A stretch of 26,921 nucleotides of DNA from Magnetococcales bacterium (GTDB taxonomy: Bacteria > Pseudomonadota > Magnetococcia > Magnetococcales > DC0425bin3): NCBI GenBank assembly GCA_015229045.1, contig JADGCJ010000038.1, positions 1 to 26,921 on the forward strand, in the 5' to 3' direction. Positions 8,918-17,100 of this stretch are shown here, piece by piece. Within the stretch, counting starts at the first letter, position 1. Every line of letters begins with the position of its first letter. The position numbers and the translations under genes are program-made. The notes under the pieces are model-generated. The model saw nothing but the letters and a program-made list of their open reading frames with translations. It was not told the DNA's origin and searched no databases.

Positions 8918-9799
8918 ATGCACGGAATCTCCATGATCCGGAACTATGTTGAACTCATGAAGTTGCGCATAGGTGGCATGATCGCCTTGACGGCGGTTGT
9001 CGCCTACGTCGCCACGACCCCGGTCGTGCAATGGGGACATCTGGGCTTATTGGTCCTGGTGATGATTCTGGGTTCATCAAGCTCGGCAGTCTTCAACCAC
9101 TACTATGACCGGGATATTGACCAGCATATGAGCCGGACTTCCCGTCGTCCTCTGGCTACCGGGGCGTTGGGCAACCCTGAGCACGCCCTGTGGCTGGCGG
9201 GCTTCCTGCTCATTTCTGGCACTCTCCTGGCCACCTGGATCTTCAATCCCGTCGTTGCCATTCATTTATTCCTTGGTGCTTTTTTCTATGCCGTGGTTTA
9301 CACCGTCTGGCTCAAACGCCGCTCCTGGTTGAATATTGTCTTCGGCGGATTGGCAGGGAGCTTTGCCGTGCTTGCCGGGGCAGCCTCGGTGCGCCCGGAG
9401 CTGTGTGCCTTGCCACTCTTTCTGGCCTTGATTCTTTTCTTCTGGACCCCTTCCCATTTCTGGAGCCTGGCCATTCATCTCAAAGAGGATTATCGCCGGG
9501 TGGGTGTCCCCATGTTGCCAGTATTGGTGGGGGAGCAGCGGGCAGCGCGGGCCATCCTTTTGAATACGGTATTGCTGGTGGGGGCCTCTCTCCTGCCTTG
9601 GATATTTGGTGAGTTGGGAGCTGTTTATCTGGTGGGAAGTCTCATCGCCGGGGCTTTCTTCATCTGGTCGAGTCTGCGTCTGCTGCGCTCTCCGACTCCG
9701 GAGCTGGGGTGGTTCAATTTTCTGGCCTCGATGAAATATCTGGGGTTTTTGTTCCTGGCCATCGTCGTCGATACATCGCTGAAATACACATCTGCGTAG
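8918..9799 (+). CDS. ctaB: Protoheme IX farnesyltransferase (heme O synthase)
   Basis: UbiA-family membrane enzyme that adds a farnesyl group to heme b to make heme O for the oxidase. The protein is about 293 residues with some nine hydrophobic helices. The first Asp-rich motif is NHYYDRDIDQHMSRTSRRPL (about 57-76) and the second conserved loop is FFWTPSHFWSLAIHLKEDY, with the family's GVPMLPV following. Start choice is uncertain: ATG 8918, ATG 8933 (with GGAA 5 nt upstream) and GTG 8882 are all in frame. It is the last gene of the oxidase operon. No heme A synthase (ctaA) is present in the window, so whether the oxidase uses heme A or heme O cannot be told. Confidence 0.94.
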   Translation: MHGISMIRNYVELMKLRIGGMIALTAVVAYVATTPVVQWGHLGLLVLVMILGSSSSAVFNHYYDRDIDQHMSRTSRRPLATGALGNPEHALWLAGFLLISGTLLATWIFNPVVAIHLFLGAFFYAVVYTVWLKRRSWLNIVFGGLAGSFAVLAGAASVRPELCALPLFLALILFFWTPSHFWSLAIHLKEDYRRVGVPMLPVLVGEQRAARAILLNTVLLVGASLLPWIFGELGAVYLVGSLIAGAFFIWSSLRLLRSPTPELGWFNFLASMKYLGFLFLAIVVDTSLKYTSA

Positions 9800-9806
9800 T
9801 GTCATG

Positions 9807-9944
9807 GTAACTATTCAGCACCTGGCAACGAATCGGGGTCCAGGAGGCTGGCGACCGGACAGGTCCAGGACAGAGTCCTGGTGGGGTTCGTTCGGGGCGA
9901 AGCCCTGATAAAGGCTTTCATGTCCAGGTCTTTCTTGAGAGGAC
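9807..9944 (-). repeat. Family B element, MITE-like (copy 1, inverted)
   Basis: In reverse complement this matches the element at 14241-14387 along nearly its whole length, including CCAGGAC/GTCCTGG and the end gattcgttgccaggtgctga. One end has the clear terminal repeat GTAACTATTCAGCAC (9807-9821); the other end has decayed. It directly follows ctaB and, with the next repeat, fills the 320-nt gap to ybeY. Confidence 0.75.
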
Positions 9945-9966
9945 ACTGAGCCGCGTCCACTTCGGA

Positions 9967-10119
9967 GCACGTCGTTTCTTTGCAATCGAGAAAAAAAGTG
10001 ACATGAAAGATTTTATTGGGGCTTCGCCCCAAACCCCACCAGGAAGGGCACAGCCCTTCCTGGACCATCCCAGTCTTTCAATGGTTTAAAAAAATTACGC
10101 ATCTCGAAATGGATTCGGT
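9967..10119 (+). repeat. Family A element, complete copy
   Basis: The most complete unit in the window. It has a left module (gcacgtcgtttctttgcaatc), an A-run, the catgaaagattttattgggg signature, a GGGGC-ttc-GCCCC hairpin (10018-10030), and a perfect 11-bp hairpin CCAGGAAGGGC-aca-GCCCTTCCTGG (10039-10063). An AT-rich stretch and the end module acgcatctcgaaatggattc follow. It abuts the ybeY stop codon. Confidence 0.8.
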
Positions 10120-10599
10120 CTAAATAACACAAGAATTTTTAAAAGTGGCCAGAATCACCTCCTCTTCCCTCTCCTGCCGCCCGGCCTCGTCCACCGACCT
10201 CTCGTGATCATAGCCCAGGAGGTGCAAAACACCATGCACCACCATGCGCCGTAAATGCTCCTGCAGGGGTTGTTCATACTCCGCAGCCTCCCGAACCAGG
10301 GTCTCGAAGGCCAATACCACATCCCCCAGCGGACGCACACGCGGCGGATGCACCACGGTGAGATCATCTTCCAGGGCAAAAGAGAGAACATTGGTGGGCT
10401 TGTCAATCCCGCGCCAGATGCGATTCAACTCCTGAATGGCCTCATCCCCGGTCAAGAGAATACTGATCTCCGGGGTCTGTTTCCCGGCGGTGACACCGGC
10501 ATGGGTCAGGGTGGCGACGACACTCTGGCGCACAACCTTGACCAGGGAGGCACCCCAGCCAGGATGATCACACGTCACATGCAGGCGTGGCGAGGGCAT
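10120..10599 (-). CDS. ybeY: Endoribonuclease YbeY, rRNA maturation factor
   Basis: Metal-dependent endoribonuclease for 16S rRNA 3'-end processing and ribosome quality control. The protein is 159 residues (E. coli 155). The zinc motif HGVLHLLGYDH (H122, H126, H132) is intact, with the family stretches NRIWRGIDKPTNVLSF (59-74) and LGDVVLA (91-97). The ATG at 10599 gives the family length and leaves a 7-nt gap after the upstream gene; a TTG at 10626 would add nine residues and overlap it. It is last in the phoH-7TM-HD-ybeY series. Its stop codon touches a family A repeat. Confidence 0.95.
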   Translation of the reverse strand: MPSPRLHVTCDHPGWGASLVKVVRQSVVATLTHAGVTAGKQTPEISILLTGDEAIQELNRIWRGIDKPTNVLSFALEDDLTVVHPPRVRPLGDVVLAFETLVREAAEYEQPLQEHLRRMVVHGVLHLLGYDHERSVDEAGRQEREEEVILATFKNSCVI

Positions 10600-10606
10600 G
10601 CAGAGG

Positions 10607-13267
10607 TCATCCCAGCCGATTGCCAACCAGCTGCGGCGGCTTCTTGATCAGGTCGGGATAAGCGATACGATGGTGATAAAAACCCAGAATGAGAACCCGA
10701 CAGAAAGCCTCTTCGATGGTGGCAATTTCGCTCAGAGTCAACCTGCATTCGTCCAACTGCTTGTCGGCAATTTTATTGTTGACGATCCGCTGCACAAGAC
10801 TCTGAATCTTGGAGGGCGAAGGATTTTTCAGGGCACGGGCCGCCGCCTCCACCGAATCGGCCAGCATGAGAATGCCGGATTCGCGGGTCTGGGGTTTGGG
10901 CCCGGGATAGCGGTACTCGGACTCGGGAACCGCTTCACCCCGCCGATTGGCCTCCTTGATGGCCTTGTTGTAAAAAAATTGCAGCAGGGAGTTGCCCTGA
11001 TGGGTGGTGATCGCCTCCAGAATCGGTCCCCCAAGCTGGTACTCCCTGGCCATCTCGACGCCATCCTTGACGTGCGACATGATAATTTTCGCCGACATGG
11101 AGGGAGAGAGATTGTCATGGCGGTTTTCGCCCGACTGGTTTTCGACAAAATAGTGCGGCTTCGAGAGCTTGCCAATGTCGTGATAGAGGGCCATGACCCG
11201 GGCCATGAGCGGATTGGCATCGATGGCTTCGGCAGCGGCCTCCGCCAGATTGCCCATCATGACCGAGTGGTGGTAGGTTCCCGGGGCACGCAGCGAGAGC
11301 CGTTTCAGCAGAGGATGATCCCCGGAAGCGAGCTCCAGCAGGCGGGAGTCGGTCGTCAGGTTGAAAATCCACTCCAGGGTGGGAATCAAAGCGAGGCCAA
11401 GCAGACCGACCAGAAAACCACCAGCCATGGCGATACTCATGCCACTCAACCAGGTCCAGTTCACCATGTTGCCAGCCACAGCCTCCACCAAAGGCATGGT
11501 GAAAGCCTGGGCAAAACCGATGCGCAGACCAGCCCCCAACACATCAAAACGACGTCGGCAACTCCGCAGACTGAAAGCCCCCACCATGGAGCCGATAAAA
11601 TAGTAGATGAACAGGGTCAAGCCGCCATTGGCCGCCAGAGAGGAGAGAAAAGCCAAGAGCGATCCCACAATCAGGGCACCACCCGGCAAAGAGGAACGCG
11701 CACCAATGATCAAGGAGGTCAGGGCTGCCCCCAGAGCCACAGGCGGCAGGTAAAGAACAACCGTAGGATACCAGTGAAACAGCTCCGCCAAACCCTGACC
11801 GACATAAAGAGTCAGGTTGCACAACACCGCGCTGACGAACAAAATGGTTCCCAGGATGTACAGGGTCTTTCTGTCGCGCGGAAAGGCGGGCGATGTCTGC
11901 AACAAAAACCAGCGGCTCAACCATAAAAAGAGGGCCAGCGTCGCCGCCAGTCCCATGGAACGAAACAGGGTGATGCCAACCCAATGACCCCGGTTAAGGG
12001 CCTCGATCTTGCGGCGGGCACCCTCACTGACCACCTCCCCTTCCCGCACGACGATCTCGCCCCGGCGGGCACGAAAAAAGGCCTTCTCCACCGAATCGCG
12101 CGCCCGCTGCCGACGCAATTTGGTCTCGGCCAGATTCAGGACAAAATTGGGCCGTATCTGCGCCCGGGTCTCGTTGAGAATCCACTCCCGCAACACCCGT
12201 GGCAACTCACCAAGATTGTCGTTCGCGCTGCGCGCCAACAGCTGCCGCATGCCATCAAGATCGACCAGCCCGTTGGCATCATTCAGACGCTGTTCGGTGC
12301 TGCGCGAAATGGAACGACGCACATACGTCCCTTTTTCCAGATCCCGCAGCACCTCCGGCCCGCTCACCACCCGTTGATTGGCCAAGGGAACCAGCCAGTT
12401 TTCAAGGATACGAATCAAATCGGCATAGGGGTGTGGCGTCATGGGTGAACTGTTTTTGGCCGCCCCCTCCTTGCGTTCGACCTGGGGCGTCGTGTGTGCC
12501 TGGCCCTCTTTGAGATCCTCCGGATCAAAATCGCCTTTCGGCGAGGCATGGGTCGCGGATGTCTCTTTGTCCGAAGTCACGGAAGGCGATTCCGGACGCT
12601 GGGCAGCGGCACGTCCGGGGACCTCTTTCGGCATGGGCTTGGGAACGATCGGCACCACCGAATCACCAGGGACCGCACCGGCCGCAGCGGCAGGATGGAT
12701 CGGCGCGGGGGGCGGCGACTGGGCAGCGGCCAGCAGGGCACGATAGGCCTGCGCCGGTATCTCCTCTCCCAGACGTTGGGAAAAAATCTCACGGCTGGGT
12801 ACACTCTCTTCCACGGCACCACCATGACCGCCGCGTATCGATTCGCCCAGCCAGGTCAGGGACTCCCGCAGATAGTTGATGACGGAATCCATCATGCCGT
12901 CATCCCAGTCATAGACCGGGGGAACCACCTGGGCCGCCTCTTCCTGCCGCCGCAGCGTGGAGACGGTATCCTCGATCAGAATGTCCCGATCCGCCTTGAC
13001 ATCGATCCGGGAAAACTCCCCCACCTCGGGCAGGTAAAGGGGCTTGAAAACCATCGGCGAATAGACCATGGTCAACAACCCCACCAGGCCGACAAACAGC
13101 AAAAAATCGACCATCGGGTTGACCTGCAACCACATGAGCAACAGTCGCAACTTCGGGTCGCGCACCCGCAACAGGCGGGGAAACCTTTTTTCAGACCCCG
13201 CTGCCACACCTGCAGGGACCATCCCGGTGAGGGATCTGGACCCGTTATTTTTACGACCGTTGGCCAT
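10607..13267 (-). CDS. 7TM-HD (PgpH/YqfF-type) membrane phosphohydrolase
   Basis: 886 residues. An N-terminal cytosolic stretch and first membrane helix (about 50-70) precede a large extracytoplasmic 7TMR-HDED-type domain. A block of about seven helices (roughly 435-635) and a cytoplasmic HD domain follow, with HH (666-667), YHDIGK (695-700) and TTHQG (754-758). Relatives such as Listeria PgpH hydrolyse cyclic di-AMP; that activity is inferred here. The outer domain carries an insert rich in Pro, Ala and Ser (about 184-279). ATG 13267 overlaps the phoH end by 17 nt and has GAGGAA just upstream, so the two are translationally coupled. phoH-7TM-HD-ybeY is the Firmicutes-type order; here miaB lies upstream as in proteobacteria. 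Confidence 0.9.
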   Translation of the reverse strand: MANGRKNNGSRSLTGMVPAGVAAGSEKRFPRLLRVRDPKLRLLLMWLQVNPMVDFLLFVGLVGLLTMVYSPMVFKPLYLPEVGEFSRIDVKADRDILIEDTVSTLRRQEEAAQVVPPVYDWDDGMMDSVINYLRESLTWLGESIRGGHGGAVEESVPSREIFSQRLGEEIPAQAYRALLAAAQSPPPAPIHPAAAAGAVPGDSVVPIVPKPMPKEVPGRAAAQRPESPSVTSDKETSATHASPKGDFDPEDLKEGQAHTTPQVERKEGAAKNSSPMTPHPYADLIRILENWLVPLANQRVVSGPEVLRDLEKGTYVRRSISRSTEQRLNDANGLVDLDGMRQLLARSANDNLGELPRVLREWILNETRAQIRPNFVLNLAETKLRRQRARDSVEKAFFRARRGEIVVREGEVVSEGARRKIEALNRGHWVGITLFRSMGLAATLALFLWLSRWFLLQTSPAFPRDRKTLYILGTILFVSAVLCNLTLYVGQGLAELFHWYPTVVLYLPPVALGAALTSLIIGARSSLPGGALIVGSLLAFLSSLAANGGLTLFIYYFIGSMVGAFSLRSCRRRFDVLGAGLRIGFAQAFTMPLVEAVAGNMVNWTWLSGMSIAMAGGFLVGLLGLALIPTLEWIFNLTTDSRLLELASGDHPLLKRLSLRAPGTYHHSVMMGNLAEAAAEAIDANPLMARVMALYHDIGKLSKPHYFVENQSGENRHDNLSPSMSAKIIMSHVKDGVEMAREYQLGGPILEAITTHQGNSLLQFFYNKAIKEANRRGEAVPESEYRYPGPKPQTRESGILMLADSVEAAARALKNPSPSKIQSLVQRIVNNKIADKQLDECRLTLSEIATIEEAFCRVLILGFYHHRIAYPDLIKKPPQLVGNRLG

Positions 13268-14216
13268 CAGCTTCCTCGTAGGCCTGGACAATCCTCCGCA
13301 CGAGGGGATGACGCACCACATCCCGATCGGTAAAGTGGACCATGCCAATGCCTTCGATCCCGGACAAGATGTTCATGGCATGAACCAACCCCGACCCGCG
13401 TCCGTTTGGCAGATCGATCTGGGTGGCATCCCCACATGCCACGGCCTTTGACCCATGGCCCAAACGGGTCAGAAACATTTTCATCTGTTCGTGCGTTGTA
13501 TTTTGCGCCTCGTCGAGAATGATGAACGCCTCCTCCAGGGTACGACCGCGCATGAAGGCCAGCGGGGCAATTTCAAGCAATTTCTGCTCCTGCATCTTTT
13601 CCACCTTCTCGCAGCCCAGCATATCATAAAGGGCATCGTAAAGGGGACGCAGATAGGGATCGACCTTGGCCTGCAAATCTCCTGGCAGGAAGCCGAGGCG
13701 TTCGCCGGCTTCCACCGCCGGGCGGGTCAGGACGATACGCGCGGCCTCTCCTTCCAGGCAGGCCTGCACGGCGACAGCGACAGCCACATAGGTTTTGCCT
13801 GTCCCGGCAGGTCCGGTGGCAAAGGTGAGGTTGGACCGCCCCAGGGTCTCGATATAGGCGGCCTGCCGGGCGTTGCGCGGATGAATGACCAGACGCGGCG
13901 TGTGAATGGCCACCTCCGGGGAAAAAAGCTGGGCTGGCGCAACCCGTTCCGCCAGGGCCTGAACACCATCGACCACGCGCTGCCGATCCACATTCTCTCC
14001 CTGTTCCAACAACGTGTACAGCTCCTGCAACAGCTCCCGTACAACGGTCGCCTCCCCCCGGTGCGCCGTGATGGCCACCGAATTGCCCCGTGGATGCAGG
14101 GTGACATGCAAACGCTCTTCCAGCAAACGCAAATGCGCATCGCACTCCCCGAACAACCGTATGGCCAGGCGATTGTCTGGAAAGGTGAGGCGTTCGGTCT
14201 GGATGCTCTCGTCCAT
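13251..14216 (-). CDS. PhoH-like ATPase (YbeZ)
   Basis: ATPase of the PhoH family, 321 residues, thought to work with YbeY in RNA metabolism. An N-terminal KH-like region (about 10-95) precedes the ATPase core, with Walker A GPAGTGKT (135-142), TRPAVEAGERLGFLPGD (164-180) and Walker B IILDEAQN (232-239). CGDATQIDLP (261-270) matches the family's motif III. The gene overlaps the 7TM-HD gene by 17 nt. A family B element separates it from miaB, so it may have its own promoter or be read through the element. Confidence 0.95.
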   Translation of the reverse strand: MDESIQTERLTFPDNRLAIRLFGECDAHLRLLEERLHVTLHPRGNSVAITAHRGEATVVRELLQELYTLLEQGENVDRQRVVDGVQALAERVAPAQLFSPEVAIHTPRLVIHPRNARQAAYIETLGRSNLTFATGPAGTGKTYVAVAVAVQACLEGEAARIVLTRPAVEAGERLGFLPGDLQAKVDPYLRPLYDALYDMLGCEKVEKMQEQKLLEIAPLAFMRGRTLEEAFIILDEAQNTTHEQMKMFLTRLGHGSKAVACGDATQIDLPNGRGSGLVHAMNILSGIEGIGMVHFTDRDVVRHPLVRRIVQAYEEADGQRS

Positions 14217-14240
14217 CGTGCGGAATCACCCCGTCGTTTT

Positions 14241-14387
14241 GTAACCATTCAGTACCCCCTCAAGAAAGGCCTGGACATGAAAGCCTTTGTCAGGGCTTCG
14301 CCCCGAACCCCACCAGGACTCTGTCCTGGACCTGCCAGGGGGCCAGCCCCCTGGACCCCGATTCGTTGCCGGGTGCTGAATAGTTAC
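14241..14387 (+). mobile_element. Family B element, MITE-like (copy 2, complete)
   Basis: A 147-bp non-coding element with terminal inverted repeats: left end GTAACCATTCAGTAC, right end GTGCTGAATAGTTAC, which pair at 13 of 15 positions. Inside are GGGC-ttc-GCCC, CCAGGAC-tct-GTCCTGG and CCAGGGGGC-ca-GCCCCCTGG hairpins. It lies between miaB and phoH, two genes usually in one operon. No transposase for it is present. Miniature transposable element status is inferred from size, ends and copy number (three here). Confidence 0.6.
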
Positions 14388-14395
14388 TGTTTTTC

Positions 14396-15715
14396 TTATG
14401 CTATTGGACGACCCTTGAGCGAATGGGGCATCCCCTCGGTCACCTCGACCTGAACCAGTCGTCCAATCCACTCTGCCGGTCCAGGAAAGTTGACGCGTCG
14501 ATAATCCGGCGTACGCCCCGCCAATTCACCCGCATGGCGTTTGGAGATACCCTCCACGAGAAGCTCCACCACCCGCCCGACCTGGCGTTGATTATCGGCA
14601 AGTTGTCGGGCATGGAGCAGCGCCTGCAAACGCTCCAGACGCTCTGCGCTCACCGCGTCCGGAACCTGGTGCGACATGCCGGCTGCCGGAGTCCCCGGAC
14701 GCGGAGAAAACTTGAACGAATAGGCATGCGCAAACCCCACCCGCTCCACCAGATCGAGGGTTTGCCGAAAATCACCCTCGCTCTCCCCCGGAAAGCCGAC
14801 GATAAAATCCGAAGCCAGAGCAATCCCCGGTGCCGCCTGGCGCAATTTACCAATCCAGGTCAGATACGTCGCCACGTCGTGACCGCGCCCCATGCGCTCC
14901 AGGATGCGATCCGACCCGCTCTGGACCGGCAGGTGCATGTAGGGGCACACTTGCGGCACCTCGGCAAAAACCGCCACCAGATCATCGGTCATATCCGCCG
15001 GATGGGAGGTGACAAAGCGCAGACGCCGCACCCCTTCCACCCGGGCCACCCGCCGCAATAACGCCGCCAGGTCATGGCCAACCCCTTGGTGATCCTCGCC
15101 CTGATAGGCATTGACGTTCTGGCCCAGGAGCGTGATCTCCAACACCCCCTGTCGCACGTACGCCCTTACCTCGGCCAGGATCTCATCCACACTCCGGCTC
15201 CACTCCCGGCCACGGGTGGTCGGCACCACACAGTAGGCGCAATAACGATCACACCCCTCCTGAACCGTCACGGCGGCGGTGGCTCCCTCGCTTCTGGCCT
15301 CGGGCAGGGCGGCAAACTTGGCATCGGCTGTCTGGCCCACGGCATCGATGCGTCGCTCGCCGCTGGCAAGACGCTCCAACAGCAGCGGCAGATGGTGATA
15401 ATTTTGCGGCCCGAACACCAGATCGACAAAAGGGGCACGCCGAAACACAGCCACCCCCTCCGCCTGCCCGACACACCCGCCGATGGCAAAGGTCACCGGG
15501 CGCCCCTCCAGATTTTTATGCAGACGACCCAACTCCGAAAAAAGCTTCTCCCCGGCCTTCTCCCGAATGTGGCAGGTATTGAAGATGATCAGATCGGCCT
15601 GTTCCGGCTCGGCAACCACGCGCCAGGCACCTCCCTGTTCGAGCACGTCGGCCATGCGCGACGAATCGTAGGCATTCATCTGGCAGCCAAAGGTCTTGAT
15701 GTGGACACGCTTCAA
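14396..15715 (-). CDS. miaB: tRNA-2-methylthio-N6-dimethylallyladenosine synthase
   Basis: Radical SAM methylthiotransferase that adds the methylthio group at A37 of tRNAs. The protein is 439 residues. The N-terminal cluster cysteines are C11, C48 and C81 (TFGCQMN, NTCHIREKA, GGCVGQ). The radical SAM cysteines are C155, C159 and C162 in GCDRYCAYCVVPTTRG. A C-terminal TRAM domain covers roughly 370-435. The start is TTG at 15715, with GAGG about 9 nt upstream and the family start KRVHIKTFGCQMN directly after; no ATG fits. These motifs distinguish it from RimO and MtaB well but not absolutely. Confidence 0.94.
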   Translation of the reverse strand: MKRVHIKTFGCQMNAYDSSRMADVLEQGGAWRVVAEPEQADLIIFNTCHIREKAGEKLFSELGRLHKNLEGRPVTFAIGGCVGQAEGVAVFRRAPFVDLVFGPQNYHHLPLLLERLASGERRIDAVGQTADAKFAALPEARSEGATAAVTVQEGCDRYCAYCVVPTTRGREWSRSVDEILAEVRAYVRQGVLEITLLGQNVNAYQGEDHQGVGHDLAALLRRVARVEGVRRLRFVTSHPADMTDDLVAVFAEVPQVCPYMHLPVQSGSDRILERMGRGHDVATYLTWIGKLRQAAPGIALASDFIVGFPGESEGDFRQTLDLVERVGFAHAYSFKFSPRPGTPAAGMSHQVPDAVSAERLERLQALLHARQLADNQRQVGRVVELLVEGISKRHAGELAGRTPDYRRVNFPGPAEWIGRLVQVEVTEGMPHSLKGRPIA

Positions 15716-15782
15716 ACCTAATCACCTCATACAAAAAAAAGCGCAGCGACACTCAAACCAAACCCAAACCTCGTCTATTTTG

Positions 15783-15838
15783 CTTGGAACACGTCGTTTT
15801 TTTGTGATCAAGAAACAACACATCCCGAAACGGACTGC
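15783..15838 (+). repeat. Family A end modules, partly coding
   Basis: Left module (gaacacgtcgtttttttgtgatc) joined directly to a diverged end module (acacatcccgaaacggactgc) without the hairpin core. The part from 15808 onward is also the 3' end of coaD on the other strand, so the repeat supplies the enzyme's last codons. Confidence 0.55.
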
Positions 15839-16311
15839 AGACGCGCCATCAACTCCGGTACAACGTGCGGCGGTACAAAAGACTGTACATCCCCCCCCAT
15901 CACGGCAATCTCTTTGACCAGCCGCGATGAGATGAAGGTGGTCGACTCGCCGGCCATCAAAAAAACGGTCTCGATGTCGCTGGCCAGCTTGCGATTCATG
16001 CTCGCCATTTGGAATTCATACTCAAAATCGGAGACGGCCCGCAATCCTCGCAACACCACACCAGCCCCGATCTGCCTGGCATACTCGACCAGCAACCCCT
16101 GCATCCGGCACACCTCGACATTCGGCAGATGTTTGACGCTATTGACAATTTGCGCCACACGCTCTTCCCCCGTAAAGAGGGTCTTCTTGTGAATGTTGAC
16201 CGCCACCGCCACGATGAGCCGGTCAAACAGCGCCGCCCCACGGGTGATGACATCCACATGGCCCAAGGTGACCGGATCAAAAGTCCCGGGATAAACAGCA
16301 GTCCGTTTCAT
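15808..16311 (-). CDS. coaD: Phosphopantetheine adenylyltransferase
   Basis: Fourth step of coenzyme A synthesis: adds AMP to 4'-phosphopantetheine. The protein is 167 residues (E. coli 159). Nucleotidyltransferase motif TLGH (15-18) follows YPGTFDPV. RGLRAVSDFEYE (88-99) and ISSRLVKE (127-134) are conserved substrate-binding stretches. ATG 16311 gives the canonical start MKRTAVYPGTFDP; an in-frame ATG at 16320 would add three residues. The gene overlaps the rsmD end by 35 nt. The last ten or so codons lie in family A repeat sequence. Confidence 0.96.
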   Translation of the reverse strand: MKRTAVYPGTFDPVTLGHVDVITRGAALFDRLIVAVAVNIHKKTLFTGEERVAQIVNSVKHLPNVEVCRMQGLLVEYARQIGAGVVLRGLRAVSDFEYEFQMASMNRKLASDIETVFLMAGESTTFISSRLVKEIAVMGGDVQSFVPPHVVPELMARLQSVSGCVVS

Positions 16312-16912
16312 GGTTGGCATTCAATCTGGAGTTGTTGTCAATGGAGGGATCCCACTGGAACAGGGTCACCCCCGTACCACCATAGCGACGTTGTTTCCAT
16401 ATGCGCAAGCCCCGACACTCCGGCAAGAGATCGGTCGTGGCGGCGTGTTCGACAATCACCAACGCATCGGGCCGCAGCAACCATGACCAGGTCATCTCCT
16501 GCAGGACAGCTGCGGCCAACCCCTGCCCGTAGGGAGGATCCATGAGTACCAGGTCAAACCGCGCCGCTTCGGCAAGATTCGCAGCGACCCCGAACGTGTA
16601 CGGCGCAGAGACCGAGGCACAGACAACCTCGCCCCGTTCTCCCAGACCGCTTTTGTTCAGGTTGCCGCGAATCAACCGGACCAGATCCGGCACCTTCTCC
16701 ACAAACACCGCTGTCGCCGCTCCCCGGCTCAGGGCCTCGATCCCCAACAAACCACTGCCGGCAAAAAGATCCAGAACCCGACACCCTGCCAGCCGATCCT
16801 GCACCATGTTGAACATGGCCTGGCGTACACGCTCCCCGGTGGGACGTACCCGCAAACCCTTGGGCGTGACCAGGTGCCGCCCACACAACTCCCCTCCGGA
16901 TATACGTACCAT
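16277..16912 (-). CDS. rsmD: 16S rRNA m2G966 methyltransferase
   Basis: Methylates G966 of 16S rRNA. The protein is 211 residues. Family motifs are ISGGELCGRHL (4-14), RPTGERVRQAMFN (23-35), the SAM-binding DLFAGSGLLGIEALSRGA (48-65) and catalytic DPPYG (125-129). ATG 16912 gives the normal family start; the open frame runs on upstream, but through a terminator and low-complexity sequence, so longer starts are rejected. rsmD-coaD is a common pair. The C-terminal 20 or so residues after FQWDPS, which overlap coaD, are not typical. A strong intrinsic terminator 150 nt upstream separates it from the region to the right. Confidence 0.93.
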   Translation of the reverse strand: MVRISGGELCGRHLVTPKGLRVRPTGERVRQAMFNMVQDRLAGCRVLDLFAGSGLLGIEALSRGAATAVFVEKVPDLVRLIRGNLNKSGLGERGEVVCASVSAPYTFGVAANLAEAARFDLVLMDPPYGQGLAAAVLQEMTWSWLLRPDALVIVEHAATTDLLPECRGLRIWKQRRYGGTGVTLFQWDPSIDNNSRLNANHETDCCLSRDF

Positions 16913-17063
16913 GCCTCTGTCAGGTCCACGTTGCAAAAGAGCGCCCCCGCACCCAAAAGGGGCAGGTTGGAACAGATCCTTGTGGGAGTCAACCTTCGGA
17001 ACACGAGACAACGCCGGAAAAGTCTTGCCAAACCATAAAAAAACAACAATATACCAGAAATGC

Positions 17064-17100
17064 AAAAAAAATAGGCCGGTCCAAACCACCGGACCGGCCT
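17064..17100 (-). terminator. Intrinsic terminator upstream of rsmD
   Basis: Read on the minus strand: a perfect 10-bp stem AGGCCGGTCC/GGACCGGCCT (17091-17100 with 17073-17082), an 8-nt loop, then one A and a run of eight T (17071-17064). This is a textbook Rho-independent terminator. No annotated gene lies just upstream on this strand, so it must end a non-coding transcript or attenuate an rsmD leader. Confidence 0.9.
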
